Shown piece after piece: positions 33,992 through 42,409 of a DNA stretch of 64,000 bases; the first letter of the stretch is position 1; the number at the start of each line of letters is the position of its first letter. The stretch lies in contig NZ_FOGR01000003.1 of the NCBI RefSeq assembly GCF_900111275.1, positions 186,001-250,000 of the forward strand, in the 5' to 3' direction. The notes under the pieces were generated by a model, which saw only the letters and a program-made list of their open reading frames with translations, was not told the DNA's origin and did not search any database. The DNA comes from Rhizobium sp. NFR03. Lineage in GTDB: Bacteria; Pseudomonadota; Alphaproteobacteria; Rhizobiales; Rhizobiaceae. A program made the translations under genes and the position numbers.

Positions 33992-34076
33992 TGGTGCGGT
34001 CGAGAAGACTCGAACTTCCACGGGTTGCCCCACAGCGACCTCAACGCTGCGCGTCTACCAATTCCGCCACGACCGC
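33992..34076 (-). tRNA. tRNA-Leu, anticodon GAG
   Basis: The minus strand gives an 85-nt class-II tRNA. The acceptor is GCGGTCG with CGACCGC, followed by A and an encoded CCA. The anticodon loop TTGAGGT has the anticodon GAG at 34040-34042, in a stem CAGCG/CGCTG. A long variable arm and a GTTCGAGTC T-loop region complete it. It reads CUC/CUU leucine codons. It has its own promoter-like site and terminator, so it is an independent unit. Confidence 0.97.
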
Positions 34077-34111
34077 ATCGTGGTAGATGCCGAATTGCTC
34101 CGGCAGGGGTG

Positions 34112-34140
34112 CGTTTAGCAAAAGGATTTGGGGGGCACAA
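34112..34140 (-). promoter_or_regulatory. Promoter-like site of tRNA-Leu
   Basis: The minus strand shows -35 TTGTGC (34135-34140), a 17-base spacer and -10 TAAACG (34112-34117), about 36 bases ahead of the mature tRNA 5' end. Spacing is ideal, although the -35 box keeps only the TTG core typical of rhizobial promoters. Confidence 0.45.
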
Positions 34141-34358
34141 GGGTGGAATGCGGAAAAGTTGGCGGTGGTGAAAACTATTTCAGGGGCCTGTGGACAGAGC
34201 CGGAAAATCCGCCTTTAACCCTCGGCGAACACGCCCCATCTAGAGGGTCGATCGGCAAGGCGGACTGCTTTTTGCGAAAAGCGTCGCCCTTTTCATTCAA
34301 ATGAGCTTCCTCGGCGGGAAATCGCTTCGCGCCGACCGTCAAAAATTCAGGACAGACC

Positions 34359-35114
34359 ATGCAGCGCGACGCACTCGACAGTCGTTTTTTTGCCCAGGAC
34401 GGCAGTCCTCCGGTTCGGTGGCGGATCGCGGAAGGCCTTGTGCCGTATGAGGAAGCTGTGGAGACGATGGAGCGGGAAGTTGCGGCGATCGCCGCAGGCG
34501 AAGCCGACGAACTCGTCTGGCTGGTCGAGCATCCGCCGCTCTACACCGCCGGTACGAGTGCCGACGCGGCCGATCTCGTCATGCCAGATCGCTTCCCTGT
34601 CTACGCGACCGGACGCGGCGGCGAGTACACCTATCATGGACCGGGGCAGCGCGTTGTCTATGTGATGCTCGACCTCAAGCGACGGCGGCAGGACGTTCGC
34701 GCCTTCGTGGCGGCCCTTGAGGATCTCGTCATCCGCACGTTGTCCAGCATGAACGTTACCGGTGAGCGGCGCGAGGATCGTGTCGGCGTCTGGGTGCGGC
34801 GGCCGGAGAAGACGCCCCTGCCCGATGGGACGCCGGCGGAAGACAAGATCGCCGCGATCGGCATCCGCCTGCGCCGCTGGGTGAGCTTTCACGGTCTGTC
34901 GCTGAATGTCGATCCCGAACTCGATCATTTCGACGGGATCGTTCCGTGTGGCATCCGCGGCCACGGCGTGACCAGTCTTGTCGATCTCGGCCTGCCCGTG
35001 ATGATGGAGGACGCCGACATGCGGCTTCGGGATGCGTTCGAAGCGGTCTTCGGACCGACGGTCGCGGATGCGGCTGTCAGCGGACCGGCTGGCGACGCTC
35101 CCGCCAGATCATGA
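34359..35114 (+). CDS. lipB: Lipoyl(octanoyl) transferase LipB
   Basis: LipB moves octanoate from acyl carrier protein to lipoyl domains of 2-oxoacid dehydrogenases and GcvH. The 251-residue protein has the acyl-binding [21 protein letters not shown] region (split by the Y-H-G-P-G-Q signature), catalytic Lys163 ([10 protein letters not shown]) and Cys197 ([14 protein letters not shown]). An AGGACAG ribosome site precedes the ATG. The C-terminal end overlaps the 3' end of the convergent EamA transporter gene by 38 bases, so both mRNAs are complementary there. LipA is not in the window. Confidence 0.96.
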   Translation: MQRDALDSRFFAQDGSPPVRWRIAEGLVPYEEAVETMEREVAAIAAGEADELVWLVEHPPLYTAGTSADAADLVMPDRFPVYATGRGGEYTYHGPGQRVVYVMLDLKRRRQDVRAFVAALEDLVIRTLSSMNVTGERREDRVGVWVRRPEKTPLPDGTPAEDKIAAIGIRLRRWVSFHGLSLNVDPELDHFDGIVPCGIRGHGVTSLVDLGLPVMMEDADMRLRDAFEAVFGPTVADAAVSGPAGDAPARS

Positions 35115-36015
35115 AGAGGCCTGACCCGACGATGATGGCGACGCCGAGCCATTTCGACGCCGTCGGGAACTCGCCGAAGACGAGATAGCCGAGCAGGGTT
35201 GCTGCGATGATTTCGAAATAATGCAGCGGCGCCAGAACCGAGGCCGGCGCCGCCTGAAAGGCCTTCACCACCATCAGATGCCCATAGCCCGAAATGGTGC
35301 CGAGCGCGATGACGAGGAGCCAGCCGAGCGGCGTGTGGGGCAGCGACGGAACGAAATCCTCCGCGCCCATTCCATGGCCGACGGCAATCGTCGTTGTCAT
35401 GAAGAGTGTACCTCCAACGCCGGCGAAGGTCTGCATGGCGAGCGGGCTGTCGGCAGCACCGGAAGCGCGGTTCATCAGGAGATAGCATGCGAAGAGGAAG
35501 GCGCAGGCCACTGGCAATAAAGCCGTGAGGCCGAAGACCTGAAAGCTTGGCTGAATGACAATCATGGCACCGAAGAAGCCGATCCCGATTGCCATCCACC
35601 GCCGCCAGCCGACCTTCTCGCCAAGGATCAGCGCCGACAGGCAGGTCAGGATGAACGGCTCGACGAAATAGATCGCGAAGACGTCGGCGAGCGGCATGTA
35701 TTTCACCGATACGAAGAAGAACAACGACGCGGCCGCGAGCAGAATGCCGCGCAGCATGTTGTACCAGGGCCTCTGCGGCACAAGGGCCTTCGGGCCGCCG
35801 AGACGCAGCAGCATCGGCAGGGTCGCGACCAGCTGGAAGAAGAAGCGATAGAATGTTACCTGTCCCGGCGACATACCGAGTTCGACCGCCATATATTTCG
35901 CGATGGCATCCATGCATGGCAGGATCATCATGGCAGTGAGCAGCAGGACGACGCCCTGCATGGCCGTTGCTGGGAGGATCGGTGCGGACGAAGCCGACGG
36001 CAATGGGCGTGTCAT
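35077..36015 (-). CDS. EamA/DMT-family transporter
   Basis: The 312-residue protein has ten predicted transmembrane helices in two EamA repeats, starting at [27 protein letters not shown] and [25 protein letters not shown] (first repeat) and ending with [23 protein letters not shown] (second). The group resembles RarD/RhaT-like drug/metabolite exporters; the substrate is unknown. The ATG at 36015 is preferred because an in-frame extension of 79 residues upstream is hydrophilic and crosses the divergent regulator's promoter. It is convergent with lipB and overlaps its 3' end. Confidence 0.88.
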   Translation of the reverse strand: MTRPLPSASSAPILPATAMQGVVLLLTAMMILPCMDAIAKYMAVELGMSPGQVTFYRFFFQLVATLPMLLRLGGPKALVPQRPWYNMLRGILLAAASLFFFVSVKYMPLADVFAIYFVEPFILTCLSALILGEKVGWRRWMAIGIGFFGAMIVIQPSFQVFGLTALLPVACAFLFACYLLMNRASGAADSPLAMQTFAGVGGTLFMTTTIAVGHGMGAEDFVPSLPHTPLGWLLVIALGTISGYGHLMVVKAFQAAPASVLAPLHYFEIIAATLLGYLVFGEFPTASKWLGVAIIVGSGLFMIWRERRQPVR

Positions 36016-36204
36016 GCGAATCAGGCTCCAGGTCCGGTGTCGGACGCAGTCTATGGCAATGCTCTCGCGGGGTTTTTCGCAAGGCGTGTCTCGACAGATA
36101 TTTGACGCTGCGAGCTCTTTTATTTCATATCCGCGGCTGTAGGCTTGGACGATATAAAGCTGCGGGTATCGACCGAGCGCAACAGGAGTACGAGGGAGAT
36201 CGTC

Positions 36205-36600
36205 ATGCGCGTATCGACGGAGGCCATGATGGCGATTCTGCGGCAACCGCACGACACGGACACGCCCGGCGGTCGGCTTTTCCGTGCGCGGGGCGCTCTC
36301 AACCTCAGCCTTGGGGACCTCGCGGACCGCCTCGACGTCTCACGCGACACCGTTTCGGACTGGGAGCGCGACCGGAGCGAGCCGGAGGGCGAAAAGCTGG
36401 CATTGCTCGCCGATCTCCTGGGGGTGTCGCCGCGCTGGCTGACTGCCGGCATCGCGGAGCCTTCCGGTGTTATGCTCTCACCCTCCGTGGCGCAGTCCCT
36501 GCTGGACGAGCTGGCCAAGGCCAAGGCTCTGCATGAGCAGACCGGCAGAGCAATAGAGGCGTTTGAGATCTCGCTTCGCCGCGTCCTAAAGAGTATCTGA
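36205..36600 (+). CDS. XRE-family helix-turn-helix regulator
   Basis: The 131-residue DNA-binding protein has a Cro/CI-type HTH at about residues 22-80: RLFRARGALNLSLGDLADRL, then VSRDTVSDWERDRSEPEGEKL, broken by the recognition helix turn, and a C-terminal helix that may dimerise. A GGGAG ribosome site precedes the ATG at 36205. An in-frame ATG at 36145 would add a near-copy of the local sequence (LRVSTE versus MRVSTE), a likely DNA direct repeat. It is divergent from the EamA transporter gene and 78 bases upstream of adhC, so it may regulate either (inference). Confidence 0.85.
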   Translation: MRVSTEAMMAILRQPHDTDTPGGRLFRARGALNLSLGDLADRLDVSRDTVSDWERDRSEPEGEKLALLADLLGVSPRWLTAGIAEPSGVMLSPSVAQSLLDELAKAKALHEQTGRAIEAFEISLRRVLKSI

Positions 36601-36678
36601 AAAGGCACCATCGAATCGTGGACGCTGGTCCACATGCCGTCACGATCAACCAAGACCTTCACATCCAGGAGATATTTC

Positions 36679-37806
36679 ATGGACGTTCGCGCTGCTGTCG
36701 CCGTTCAGGCCGGCAAACCCCTCGAGATCATGACCGTACAACTGGAAGGTCCGCGGGCCGGCGAAGTGCTCGTCGAGATCAAGGCCACCGGCATATGCCA
36801 TACGGACGAGTTCACCCTGTCGGGCGCCGATCCGGAAGGTCTGTTTCCCGCCATCCTCGGCCACGAAGGCGCCGGCATCGTGGTCGATGTCGGCCCGGGC
36901 GTCACCTCGCTGAAGAAGGGCGACCATGTCATTCCGCTCTACACGCCGGAGTGCCGCGAATGCTATTCGTGTCTGTCGCGCAAGACGAACCTGTGCACAT
37001 CCATCCGCACGACGCAGGGCCAGGGCCTGATGCCGGACGGAACCTCGCGGTTCTCGATCGGCAAGGACAAGATCTTCCATTACATGGGTTGCTCTACCTT
37101 CGCGAACTTCACGGTCCTGCCGGAAATCGCGCTTGCCAAGGTCAACCCGGACGCGCCCTTCGACAAGATCTGCTACATTGGCTGCGGCGTGACCACCGGT
37201 ATCGGCGCCGTGATCAACACGGCGAAGGTCGAGATCGGCTCTACCGCCATCGTCTTCGGCCTCGGCGGCATCGGCCTCAATGTGCTGCAGGGCCTGCGCC
37301 TCGCCGGCGCGGACATGATCATCGGCGTCGATATCAACAATGATCGCAAGGCCTGGGGCGAAAAGTTCGGCATGACGCATTTCGTCAATCCGAAGGAAGT
37401 CGGCGAGGACATCGTGCCGTTCCTCGTCAACATGACCAAGCGCAACGGCGACACGATCGGCGGCGCCGACTACACCTTCGACTGCACCGGCAACACCAAG
37501 GTGATGCGCCAGGCGCTCGAATCATCCCATCGCGGCTGGGGCAAGTCGGTCATCATCGGCGTTGCCGGCGCCGGCCAGGAAATCTCCACCCGTCCCTTCC
37601 AGCTGGTTACCGGCCGCAACTGGATGGGCACCGCCTTCGGTGGCGCGCGCGGCCGCACGGACGTCCCGAAGATCGTCGAATGGTACATGGAGGGCAAGAT
37701 CCAGATCGATCCGATGATCACCCACACGATGCCGCTGGACGATATCAATAAGGGCTTCGACCTGATGCATGCGGGCGAAAGCATCCGCAGCGTCGTGATC
37801 TATTGA
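36679..37806 (+). CDS. adhC: S-(hydroxymethyl)glutathione dehydrogenase / class III alcohol dehydrogenase
   Basis: This zinc alcohol dehydrogenase oxidises S-hydroxymethylglutathione (formaldehyde plus glutathione) to S-formylglutathione with NAD+ and also acts as GSNO reductase. In 375 residues the catalytic zinc ligands are in GICHTDEF and GHEGAG, the structural zinc cysteines in CRECYSCLSRKTNLC, and the NAD-binding Rossmann motif is GLGGIGLN. A clear AGGAG site lies eight bases before the ATG. It begins a tight plus-strand run; the second step enzyme, fghA, lies 1.6 kb downstream behind three unrelated genes. The overlap with the next gene (TGATG) shows coupling. Confidence 0.96.
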   Translation: MDVRAAVAVQAGKPLEIMTVQLEGPRAGEVLVEIKATGICHTDEFTLSGADPEGLFPAILGHEGAGIVVDVGPGVTSLKKGDHVIPLYTPECRECYSCLSRKTNLCTSIRTTQGQGLMPDGTSRFSIGKDKIFHYMGCSTFANFTVLPEIALAKVNPDAPFDKICYIGCGVTTGIGAVINTAKVEIGSTAIVFGLGGIGLNVLQGLRLAGADMIIGVDINNDRKAWGEKFGMTHFVNPKEVGEDIVPFLVNMTKRNGDTIGGADYTFDCTGNTKVMRQALESSHRGWGKSVIIGVAGAGQEISTRPFQLVTGRNWMGTAFGGARGRTDVPKIVEWYMEGKIQIDPMITHTMPLDDINKGFDLMHAGESIRSVVIY

Positions 37807-38288
37807 TGTCAAAGCCCGCCTACAGGGTCGATCTGCGGACAATGGATGCCTTGTCCGCAGCCGACCTTTACGCCCTGCTCAAGATGCGCGTCGATGTCTT
37901 CGTGGTGGAGCAGCAGTGCGCTTACCCGGAACTGGACGGCAAGGATGCGGCGGCGCTGCATCTGCGGCTGATCGAGGGTGACGCGCTCGTCGCGTCCGCC
38001 CGGCTGATGAAGCCGAAGCAGACGGGTGAGCCGGCTCGTATAGGCCGGGTCGTCGTCTCGCCGGATCACCGTGGAAAGCGGCTGGGCGACGCCGTGATGC
38101 GCGAGGCCCTGTCTGCCTGCGAGGCGGCGTTTCCCGGTGCGCCCATCGCGCTTTCGGCGCAGAGCCATCTGCGCGCATTCTACGCGGGCTTCGGCTTCCT
38201 CGCCACTTCGGACGAATATCTCGAAGACGGCATTCCGCATGTCGATATGCTGCGGCCCGCCTCGCCCCGATCCACGGACATCTCATGA
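37806..38288 (+). CDS. GNAT family N-acetyltransferase (ElaA-like)
   Basis: This 160-residue protein belongs to the ElaA branch of GNAT: YALLKMRVDVFVVEQQCAYPELDG at the N-terminus is the ElaA signature (split by V-F-V-V-E-Q-x-C-x-Y), and IGRVVVSPDHRGKRLGDAVM carries the acetyl-CoA-binding R-G-x-R-L-G loop. ElaA proteins are widespread and of unknown substrate. Its ATG overlaps the adhC stop, and its own stop overlaps the ATG of the next gene (ATGA), so it is translated as part of the adhC run. Confidence 0.9.
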   Translation: MSKPAYRVDLRTMDALSAADLYALLKMRVDVFVVEQQCAYPELDGKDAAALHLRLIEGDALVASARLMKPKQTGEPARIGRVVVSPDHRGKRLGDAVMREALSACEAAFPGAPIALSAQSHLRAFYAGFGFLATSDEYLEDGIPHVDMLRPASPRSTDIS

Positions 38289-38728
38289 TCTACGTCGATG
38301 CCGATGCCTGCCCCGTCAAGCCGGAGATCCTGAAGGTCGCCGAACGGCACAATCTGCCGGTGACGCTGGTTGCCAATTCCGGGCTGAGGCCTTCGCGTGA
38401 TCCGATGGTGACGAATGTCATCGTATCCTCCGGCTTCGACGCGGCGGACGACTGGATCGCGGAACGCGCAGGCCCGGGCGATGTCGTCATTACGGCCGAT
38501 GTACCTCTGGCCGGACGGTGCGTCGCCAAAGGCGCGCTGGTGACCGGACCCACAGGCCGCGTTTTCGATGTCGCGAACATCGGCATGGCGACGGCCATGC
38601 GCGACCTTGGCGCCCATCTTCGTGAGACGGGTGAGAGCCGTGGCTTCAATGCCGCCTTCACGGCACGCGACCGCTCGGCGTTTCTCGAGACGCTCGACCG
38701 GCTCTGCCGTCGCGCAAAGCAGGTCTGA
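38285..38728 (+). CDS. YaiI/YqxD family protein (UPF0178/DUF188)
   Basis: The 147-residue protein has the invariant IYVDADACPVKPEI start of UPF0178, followed by TADVPLAGRCVAKGA and the ending ARDRSAFLETLDRL. The acidic motif DADACPV resembles PIN-like nuclease folds, which has led to suggestions of a nuclease activity, but no function is proven. It overlaps the upstream GNAT gene by four bases and is separated from the next by four, so it is a mid-operon gene of the formaldehyde run. Confidence 0.93.
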   Translation: MIYVDADACPVKPEILKVAERHNLPVTLVANSGLRPSRDPMVTNVIVSSGFDAADDWIAERAGPGDVVITADVPLAGRCVAKGALVTGPTGRVFDVANIGMATAMRDLGAHLRETGESRGFNAAFTARDRSAFLETLDRLCRRAKQV

Positions 38729-38732
38729 GGCG

Positions 38733-39398
38733 ATGGCGCGCAAGGACAGCGGTCTCATTCCCCGGCGGCACCTGCCCTTCACACTGGGTGCGATCATTGC
38801 CGCCCTGTCGCTGCCGGTCGGCTTCATCGAGAGCCAGCGCTTTGCGATCGAGCTTGCTGCCGTCCTCTTTTTCCTGGTCTATCTCGGTATGATAGCAGCC
38901 CGCATTCCAAAGCTCAGCGGCGCCTATCTCAAGGAAAATGCTGCCGGCACGGACGAGCCGGAAATCGTGATCCTCGGCGTTACCCTCGCTGCGGTCGTGA
39001 TCTGCCTCGTCTCCCTGTTTCAGGCGTTGAACGAGAAGGACGGAGCGCCGCTTGCCGACCAGATCCTTGCCTTCGCCTCGGTCGCGCTCGGCTGGCTGAC
39101 CGTGCACACGATGGCAGCCATCCACTATGCGCACCGCTATTGGAGCCCGGAGCTTTCCGATGCCGGCAAGGGAGAAGACAGCGATTGCCGTGGCCTCGAT
39201 TTTCCCGGGACCGACATGCCGGGGATCTTCGATTTCCTGTATTTTTCCTTCGTCATCGGCATGACGGCGCAGACGTCCGATGTCGCGATCAACACGACGG
39301 CGATGCGCAAGATCAACCTGCTGCACGCCGTCGTCTCCTACTTTTTCAACACGGTGCTGATCGCCGTGGCTGTCAACGCCGCGGTTGCCCTGCTTTAA
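38733..39398 (+). CDS. DUF1345 family membrane protein
   Basis: The 221-residue protein has about five transmembrane helices (near residues 13-30, 38-55, 80-100, 110-130 and 195-220) and the family text HYAHRYW in a loop after helix four, then FDFLYFSFVIGMTAQTSDVAI. DUF1345 is an uncharacterised inner-membrane family. The gene starts four bases after the YaiI gene and is followed 33 bases later by fghA, with an AAGGGAG ribosome site for that gene in the gap. No link to formaldehyde metabolism is known for the family. Confidence 0.88.
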   Translation: MARKDSGLIPRRHLPFTLGAIIAALSLPVGFIESQRFAIELAAVLFFLVYLGMIAARIPKLSGAYLKENAAGTDEPEIVILGVTLAAVVICLVSLFQALNEKDGAPLADQILAFASVALGWLTVHTMAAIHYAHRYWSPELSDAGKGEDSDCRGLDFPGTDMPGIFDFLYFSFVIGMTAQTSDVAINTTAMRKINLLHAVVSYFFNTVLIAVAVNAAVALL

Positions 39399-39431
39399 CG
39401 CATCCTCCGGTTTGCCCTAAGGGAGTATTCC

Positions 39432-40265
39432 ATGAAAGTCCTGTCCCAGAACGTCACCTTCGGTGGCATGCAGGGTGTCTATTCGCATCGCTCGGAAGCA
39501 TGTGACTGCGACATGACCTTTGCCGTCTTCGTGCCGCCACAGGCCGTGAGCCAGCCCTGCCCCGTCGTCTGGTACCTCTCCGGCCTGACCTGCAGCCATG
39601 CCAATGTCATGGAGAAAGGCGAGTACCGGCGGCTGGCAGCCGAACTGGGCCTCATCATCGTCTGCCCGGACACGAGCCCGCGAGGCGACGACGTTGCGGA
39701 CGAGGCGGCGAACTGGCAGATGGGCAAGGGTGCCGGCTTCTATCTTGATGCGACGCAGGAGCCGTGGGCGCGCCATTATCGGATGGAAACCTACATCACT
39801 CGGGAATTGCCGGCGCTGATCGCCTCGCAGTTTCGTGCCGACATGAACCGACAGGCGATCTTCGGCCACTCCATGGGCGGGCATGGTGCGATGACGATCG
39901 CTCTCAAGAACCCCGATCGCTTCCGCAGCTGCTCGGCGTTCGCTCCCATCGTTCAGCCCTCAACAGCCGACTGGTCCATCGGTGCCTTCGAGAAATATCT
40001 CGGTGCCGACACGTCTGCATGGCGGGTCTACGATGCCTGTGCGCTGGTGGAGGACGGTGCCCGTTTCCCGGAGTTCCTGATCGATCAGGGCACGGCGGAC
40101 GGGTTCCTTGAAAGCGGCCTGCGTCCCTGGTTGTTCGAGGAGGCGATCAAGGGCACCGGCATCGGCCTGACACTGAGGATGCAGGAGCGCTACGACCACT
40201 CCTATTATTTCATCTCAACGTTTATGGACGATCACCTGAGATGGCATGCGGAGCGGCTCGCCTGA
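39432..40265 (+). CDS. fghA: S-formylglutathione hydrolase
   Basis: FghA hydrolyses S-formylglutathione to formate and glutathione, completing the pathway begun by adhC. The 277-residue esterase-D-type enzyme contains catalytic Ser147 in FGHSMGGHGAMTIAL, an acid in LIDQGTADGFL and the base in QERYDHSYYFISTF. The early cysteine-rich text SGLTCSHANVMEKGEY is typical. A strong AAGGGAG site precedes the ATG. adhC and fghA on the same strand, with three small genes between, are expected to give a formaldehyde-detoxification operon. Confidence 0.96.
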   Translation: MKVLSQNVTFGGMQGVYSHRSEACDCDMTFAVFVPPQAVSQPCPVVWYLSGLTCSHANVMEKGEYRRLAAELGLIIVCPDTSPRGDDVADEAANWQMGKGAGFYLDATQEPWARHYRMETYITRELPALIASQFRADMNRQAIFGHSMGGHGAMTIALKNPDRFRSCSAFAPIVQPSTADWSIGAFEKYLGADTSAWRVYDACALVEDGARFPEFLIDQGTADGFLESGLRPWLFEEAIKGTGIGLTLRMQERYDHSYYFISTFMDDHLRWHAERLA

Positions 40266-40284
40266 TGCCGCTCACGGTACTCCC

Positions 40285-40316
40285 CTCTCAAGCTTCGATC
40301 GCTCCGCCTTTGAGAG
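40285..40316 (+). promoter_or_regulatory. Inverted repeat just before fluC start
   Basis: Arms ctctcaa (40285-40291) and ttgagag (40310-40316) are perfect and the second overlaps the GAGAG ribosome site of fluC, so the stem could lower fluC translation unless disrupted. The known fluoride riboswitch consensus is not recognisable here. Confidence 0.35.
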
Positions 40317-40323
40317 CCGGGCG

Positions 40324-40701
40324 ATGCTGAACGTCCTGCTCGTCGCGCTGGGCGGAGCGTTTGGCTCCGTCCTTCGTTACCTCTCGGGCATCGCCAGCGT
40401 CCGACTGGCGGGCGCGGGCTTTCCCTGGGGTACGCTGTTCGTCAATGTCACCGGGTCGTTCCTTATCGGCGTGTTCTCCGAAGTCATCGCTCGGCGCTTC
40501 GGGGCTTCACCCGAACTGCGCCTCTTCCTCGTCACCGGCGTTCTCGGCGGTTACACCACCTTCTCGGCCTTCTCGCTGGATGCCGCGATGCTTGCTGAAC
40601 AAGGGCAATTCGCCACCGCAGCGCTCTATGTTGCCCTCAGCCTCGTGCTTTCCGGCCTTGGCGTCGTCGCAGGTCTGGCCCTGATGCGCGCAATCGTCTA
40701 A
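40324..40701 (+). CDS. crcB: Fluoride ion channel Fluc/CrcB
   Basis: This 125-residue dual-topology fluoride exporter has four helices. Key text is GGAFGSVLRYL at the start, NVTGSFLIG in helix 2 and GVLGGYTTFSAFS, the pore/central-sodium motif. Fluc channels expel toxic fluoride down its gradient as antiparallel dimers; a single gene encodes the homodimer here. The ATG at 40324 is chosen because helix 1 begins there. The gene lies 58 bases after fghA and 65 bases before rluC in the same run; no riboswitch is evident upstream. Confidence 0.95.
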   Translation: MLNVLLVALGGAFGSVLRYLSGIASVRLAGAGFPWGTLFVNVTGSFLIGVFSEVIARRFGASPELRLFLVTGVLGGYTTFSAFSLDAAMLAEQGQFATAALYVALSLVLSGLGVVAGLALMRAIV

Positions 40702-40766
40702 AGCGGGCGCTTGAAGACGATGATGGATGGCGTGCCCTTGGCCGCCTAGGACGAAAGACCACTGAC

Positions 40767-41753
40767 ATGGCGGGTATCGAGCACAAGACGGTGGAAGCCG
40801 ACGAAAACGGCATGCGCCTCGATCGCTGGTTCAAGGTGCATTATCCCGGTCTCGGGTTCGGGCCTCTCCAGAAGCTGCTCCGCTCCGGTCAGGTCCGCGT
40901 GAACGGCGGCCGTGTCAAATCCGACTTCCGCGTGGAAGCCGGCCAGTCCATCCGTATTCCCCCGATGGATGTCGATGAAAATCGCAAGACGGGACCGATC
41001 CCGAACCACGACCTGAAGCACTCGTCTGACCACGAGCTTCTCTCCCGTATGCTGCTGCATGAAGATGCCAAGGTGATCGTGCTGAACAAGCCGCCGGGCA
41101 TCGCCGTGCAGGGCGGCTCCGGCCTCAACCGCCATATCGACCAGATGCTGGAAGCGTGGACCAGCCCGAAGGGCGAGAAGCCCCGCCTCGTGCACAGGCT
41201 CGATCGCGACACGTCCGGCGTTCTGGTCGTTGCCCGTACCCGCGGTGCTGCCCAGAAACTGACAGGCGCGTTTCGCGAGCGCGATACGAAAAAAACCTAT
41301 TGGTCGCTGGTCAAGGGCGTGCCACGCAAGCGCGAAGACAAGATCTCCAGCTGGCTGGTCAAGGAGCAGACCCCGGACGGCGACCGGATGCGCATCGCCC
41401 GCCACGGCGACGATGGCGCGGACCATGCGATATCCTACTACCGCGTTCTGGAGCAGGCAGGCCAGAACTTCGCGTGGCTGGAAATGGAGCCCTATACCGG
41501 CCGGACGCACCAGTTGCGTGTCCACGCCCTGCATATCGGCCATCCCATTCTCGGCGATCCCAAATATTTCGACGATGCCCCCAGCTGGAATTTCCCAAGC
41601 GGTGTCCAGAACCGCCTTCACCTTCATGCCCGTAAAATCGATATTCCGCATCCGGATGGTGGCCGCCTGACGATAACGGCGCCGATGCCCCAGCACATGG
41701 TCCAGACATGGAACCTCTTCGGTTTCGATATGGCCAATGCCGGAGAGGAATGA
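40767..41753 (+). CDS. rluC: RluA-family 23S rRNA pseudouridine synthase (RluC-type)
   Basis: This 328-residue enzyme has an N-terminal S4 RNA-binding domain (about 14-66) and a catalytic domain whose nucleophilic Asp146 lies in LVHRLDRDTSGVLVV. EMEPYTGRTHQLRVHALHIGHPILGD is the C-terminal signature, broken by R-T-H-Q-L-R. RluC converts specific uridines in 23S rRNA (955, 2504, 2580 in E. coli numbering) to pseudouridine. It follows fluC and overlaps the next gene by a few bases, so it is part of the long plus-strand run. Confidence 0.93.
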   Translation: MAGIEHKTVEADENGMRLDRWFKVHYPGLGFGPLQKLLRSGQVRVNGGRVKSDFRVEAGQSIRIPPMDVDENRKTGPIPNHDLKHSSDHELLSRMLLHEDAKVIVLNKPPGIAVQGGSGLNRHIDQMLEAWTSPKGEKPRLVHRLDRDTSGVLVVARTRGAAQKLTGAFRERDTKKTYWSLVKGVPRKREDKISSWLVKEQTPDGDRMRIARHGDDGADHAISYYRVLEQAGQNFAWLEMEPYTGRTHQLRVHALHIGHPILGDPKYFDDAPSWNFPSGVQNRLHLHARKIDIPHPDGGRLTITAPMPQHMVQTWNLFGFDMANAGEE

Positions 41754-42409
41754 TGCGGCTCGTCCTGTTCGATTGCGACGGCACGCTGGTGGACAGCGCC
41801 GGCCTGATCCATGCGACGATGGCGCTGACCTTCGAAACCTTCGGCCTCGCGCCACCGGCGCTTGAGAACACAAAGTCGATCATTGGCCTGACCTTGGACA
41901 TTGCAATCGCCCGACTGACGGGCGAACCGCATGTCAACGAACAGGCGCTTGCGATGACGGCGCATTACAAAGCCATCTACACGAACGTCCGTGCCTCGGG
42001 CATTTCCGAAGCGCCATTCCCCGGCATCGCCGCCATGATGGAAACGCTCTCGCACCGGGACGATCTGGTGATCGGTGCCGTTACGGGCAAATCCGGGCGC
42101 GGGCTGGACATGATCCGCACGTCGCACGGCTTCGACTTCAAGGTTTCGCGCACTGCGGACGATTGTCCGTCCAAGCCGCATCCTGCCATGGTCACCGAAT
42201 GCTGCGCGGAAACCGGTTTTGATCCGCTCGACACGCTTGTCATCGGCGATGCGATTTACGATATGCAGATGGCAAAAAGTGCGGGAGCGACGGCGATCGG
42301 CGTTTCCTGGGGTTATGCGCCCACAAGCGCCCTGCTTGCCGCCGGCGCCGACCATATCGTCCAGACGCCGGACGATATACTTGCCCTGCTGGAGACTGCG
42401 CATGCCTGA
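41753..42409 (+). CDS. HAD-IA family hydrolase (phosphoglycolate-phosphatase-like)
   Basis: The 218-residue phosphatase has the nucleophile motif LFDCDGTLVDSAG (D7, D9), motif II in AVTGKSGRG, motif III lysine in SKPHPAM and motif IV IGDAIYDMQMA. The cap of about 70 residues between motifs I and II is the C1 type. The group resembles Gph phosphatases, but the substrate is not fixed by sequence. It starts at the ATG overlapping the rluC stop (ATGATG, either codon possible) and its stop overlaps the start of the ATP12 gene by eight bases. Confidence 0.88.
   Translation: MRLVLFDCDGTLVDSAGLIHATMALTFETFGLAPPALENTKSIIGLTLDIAIARLTGEPHVNEQALAMTAHYKAIYTNVRASGISEAPFPGIAAMMETLSHRDDLVIGAVTGKSGRGLDMIRTSHGFDFKVSRTADDCPSKPHPAMVTECCAETGFDPLDTLVIGDAIYDMQMAKSAGATAIGVSWGYAPTSALLAAGADHIVQTPDDILALLETAHA

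Noticed and set aside
40266-40323. Fluoride riboswitch upstream of fluC
   Set aside because: The space is only 58 bases and the conserved pseudoknot core could not be found; only a plain hairpin is present.
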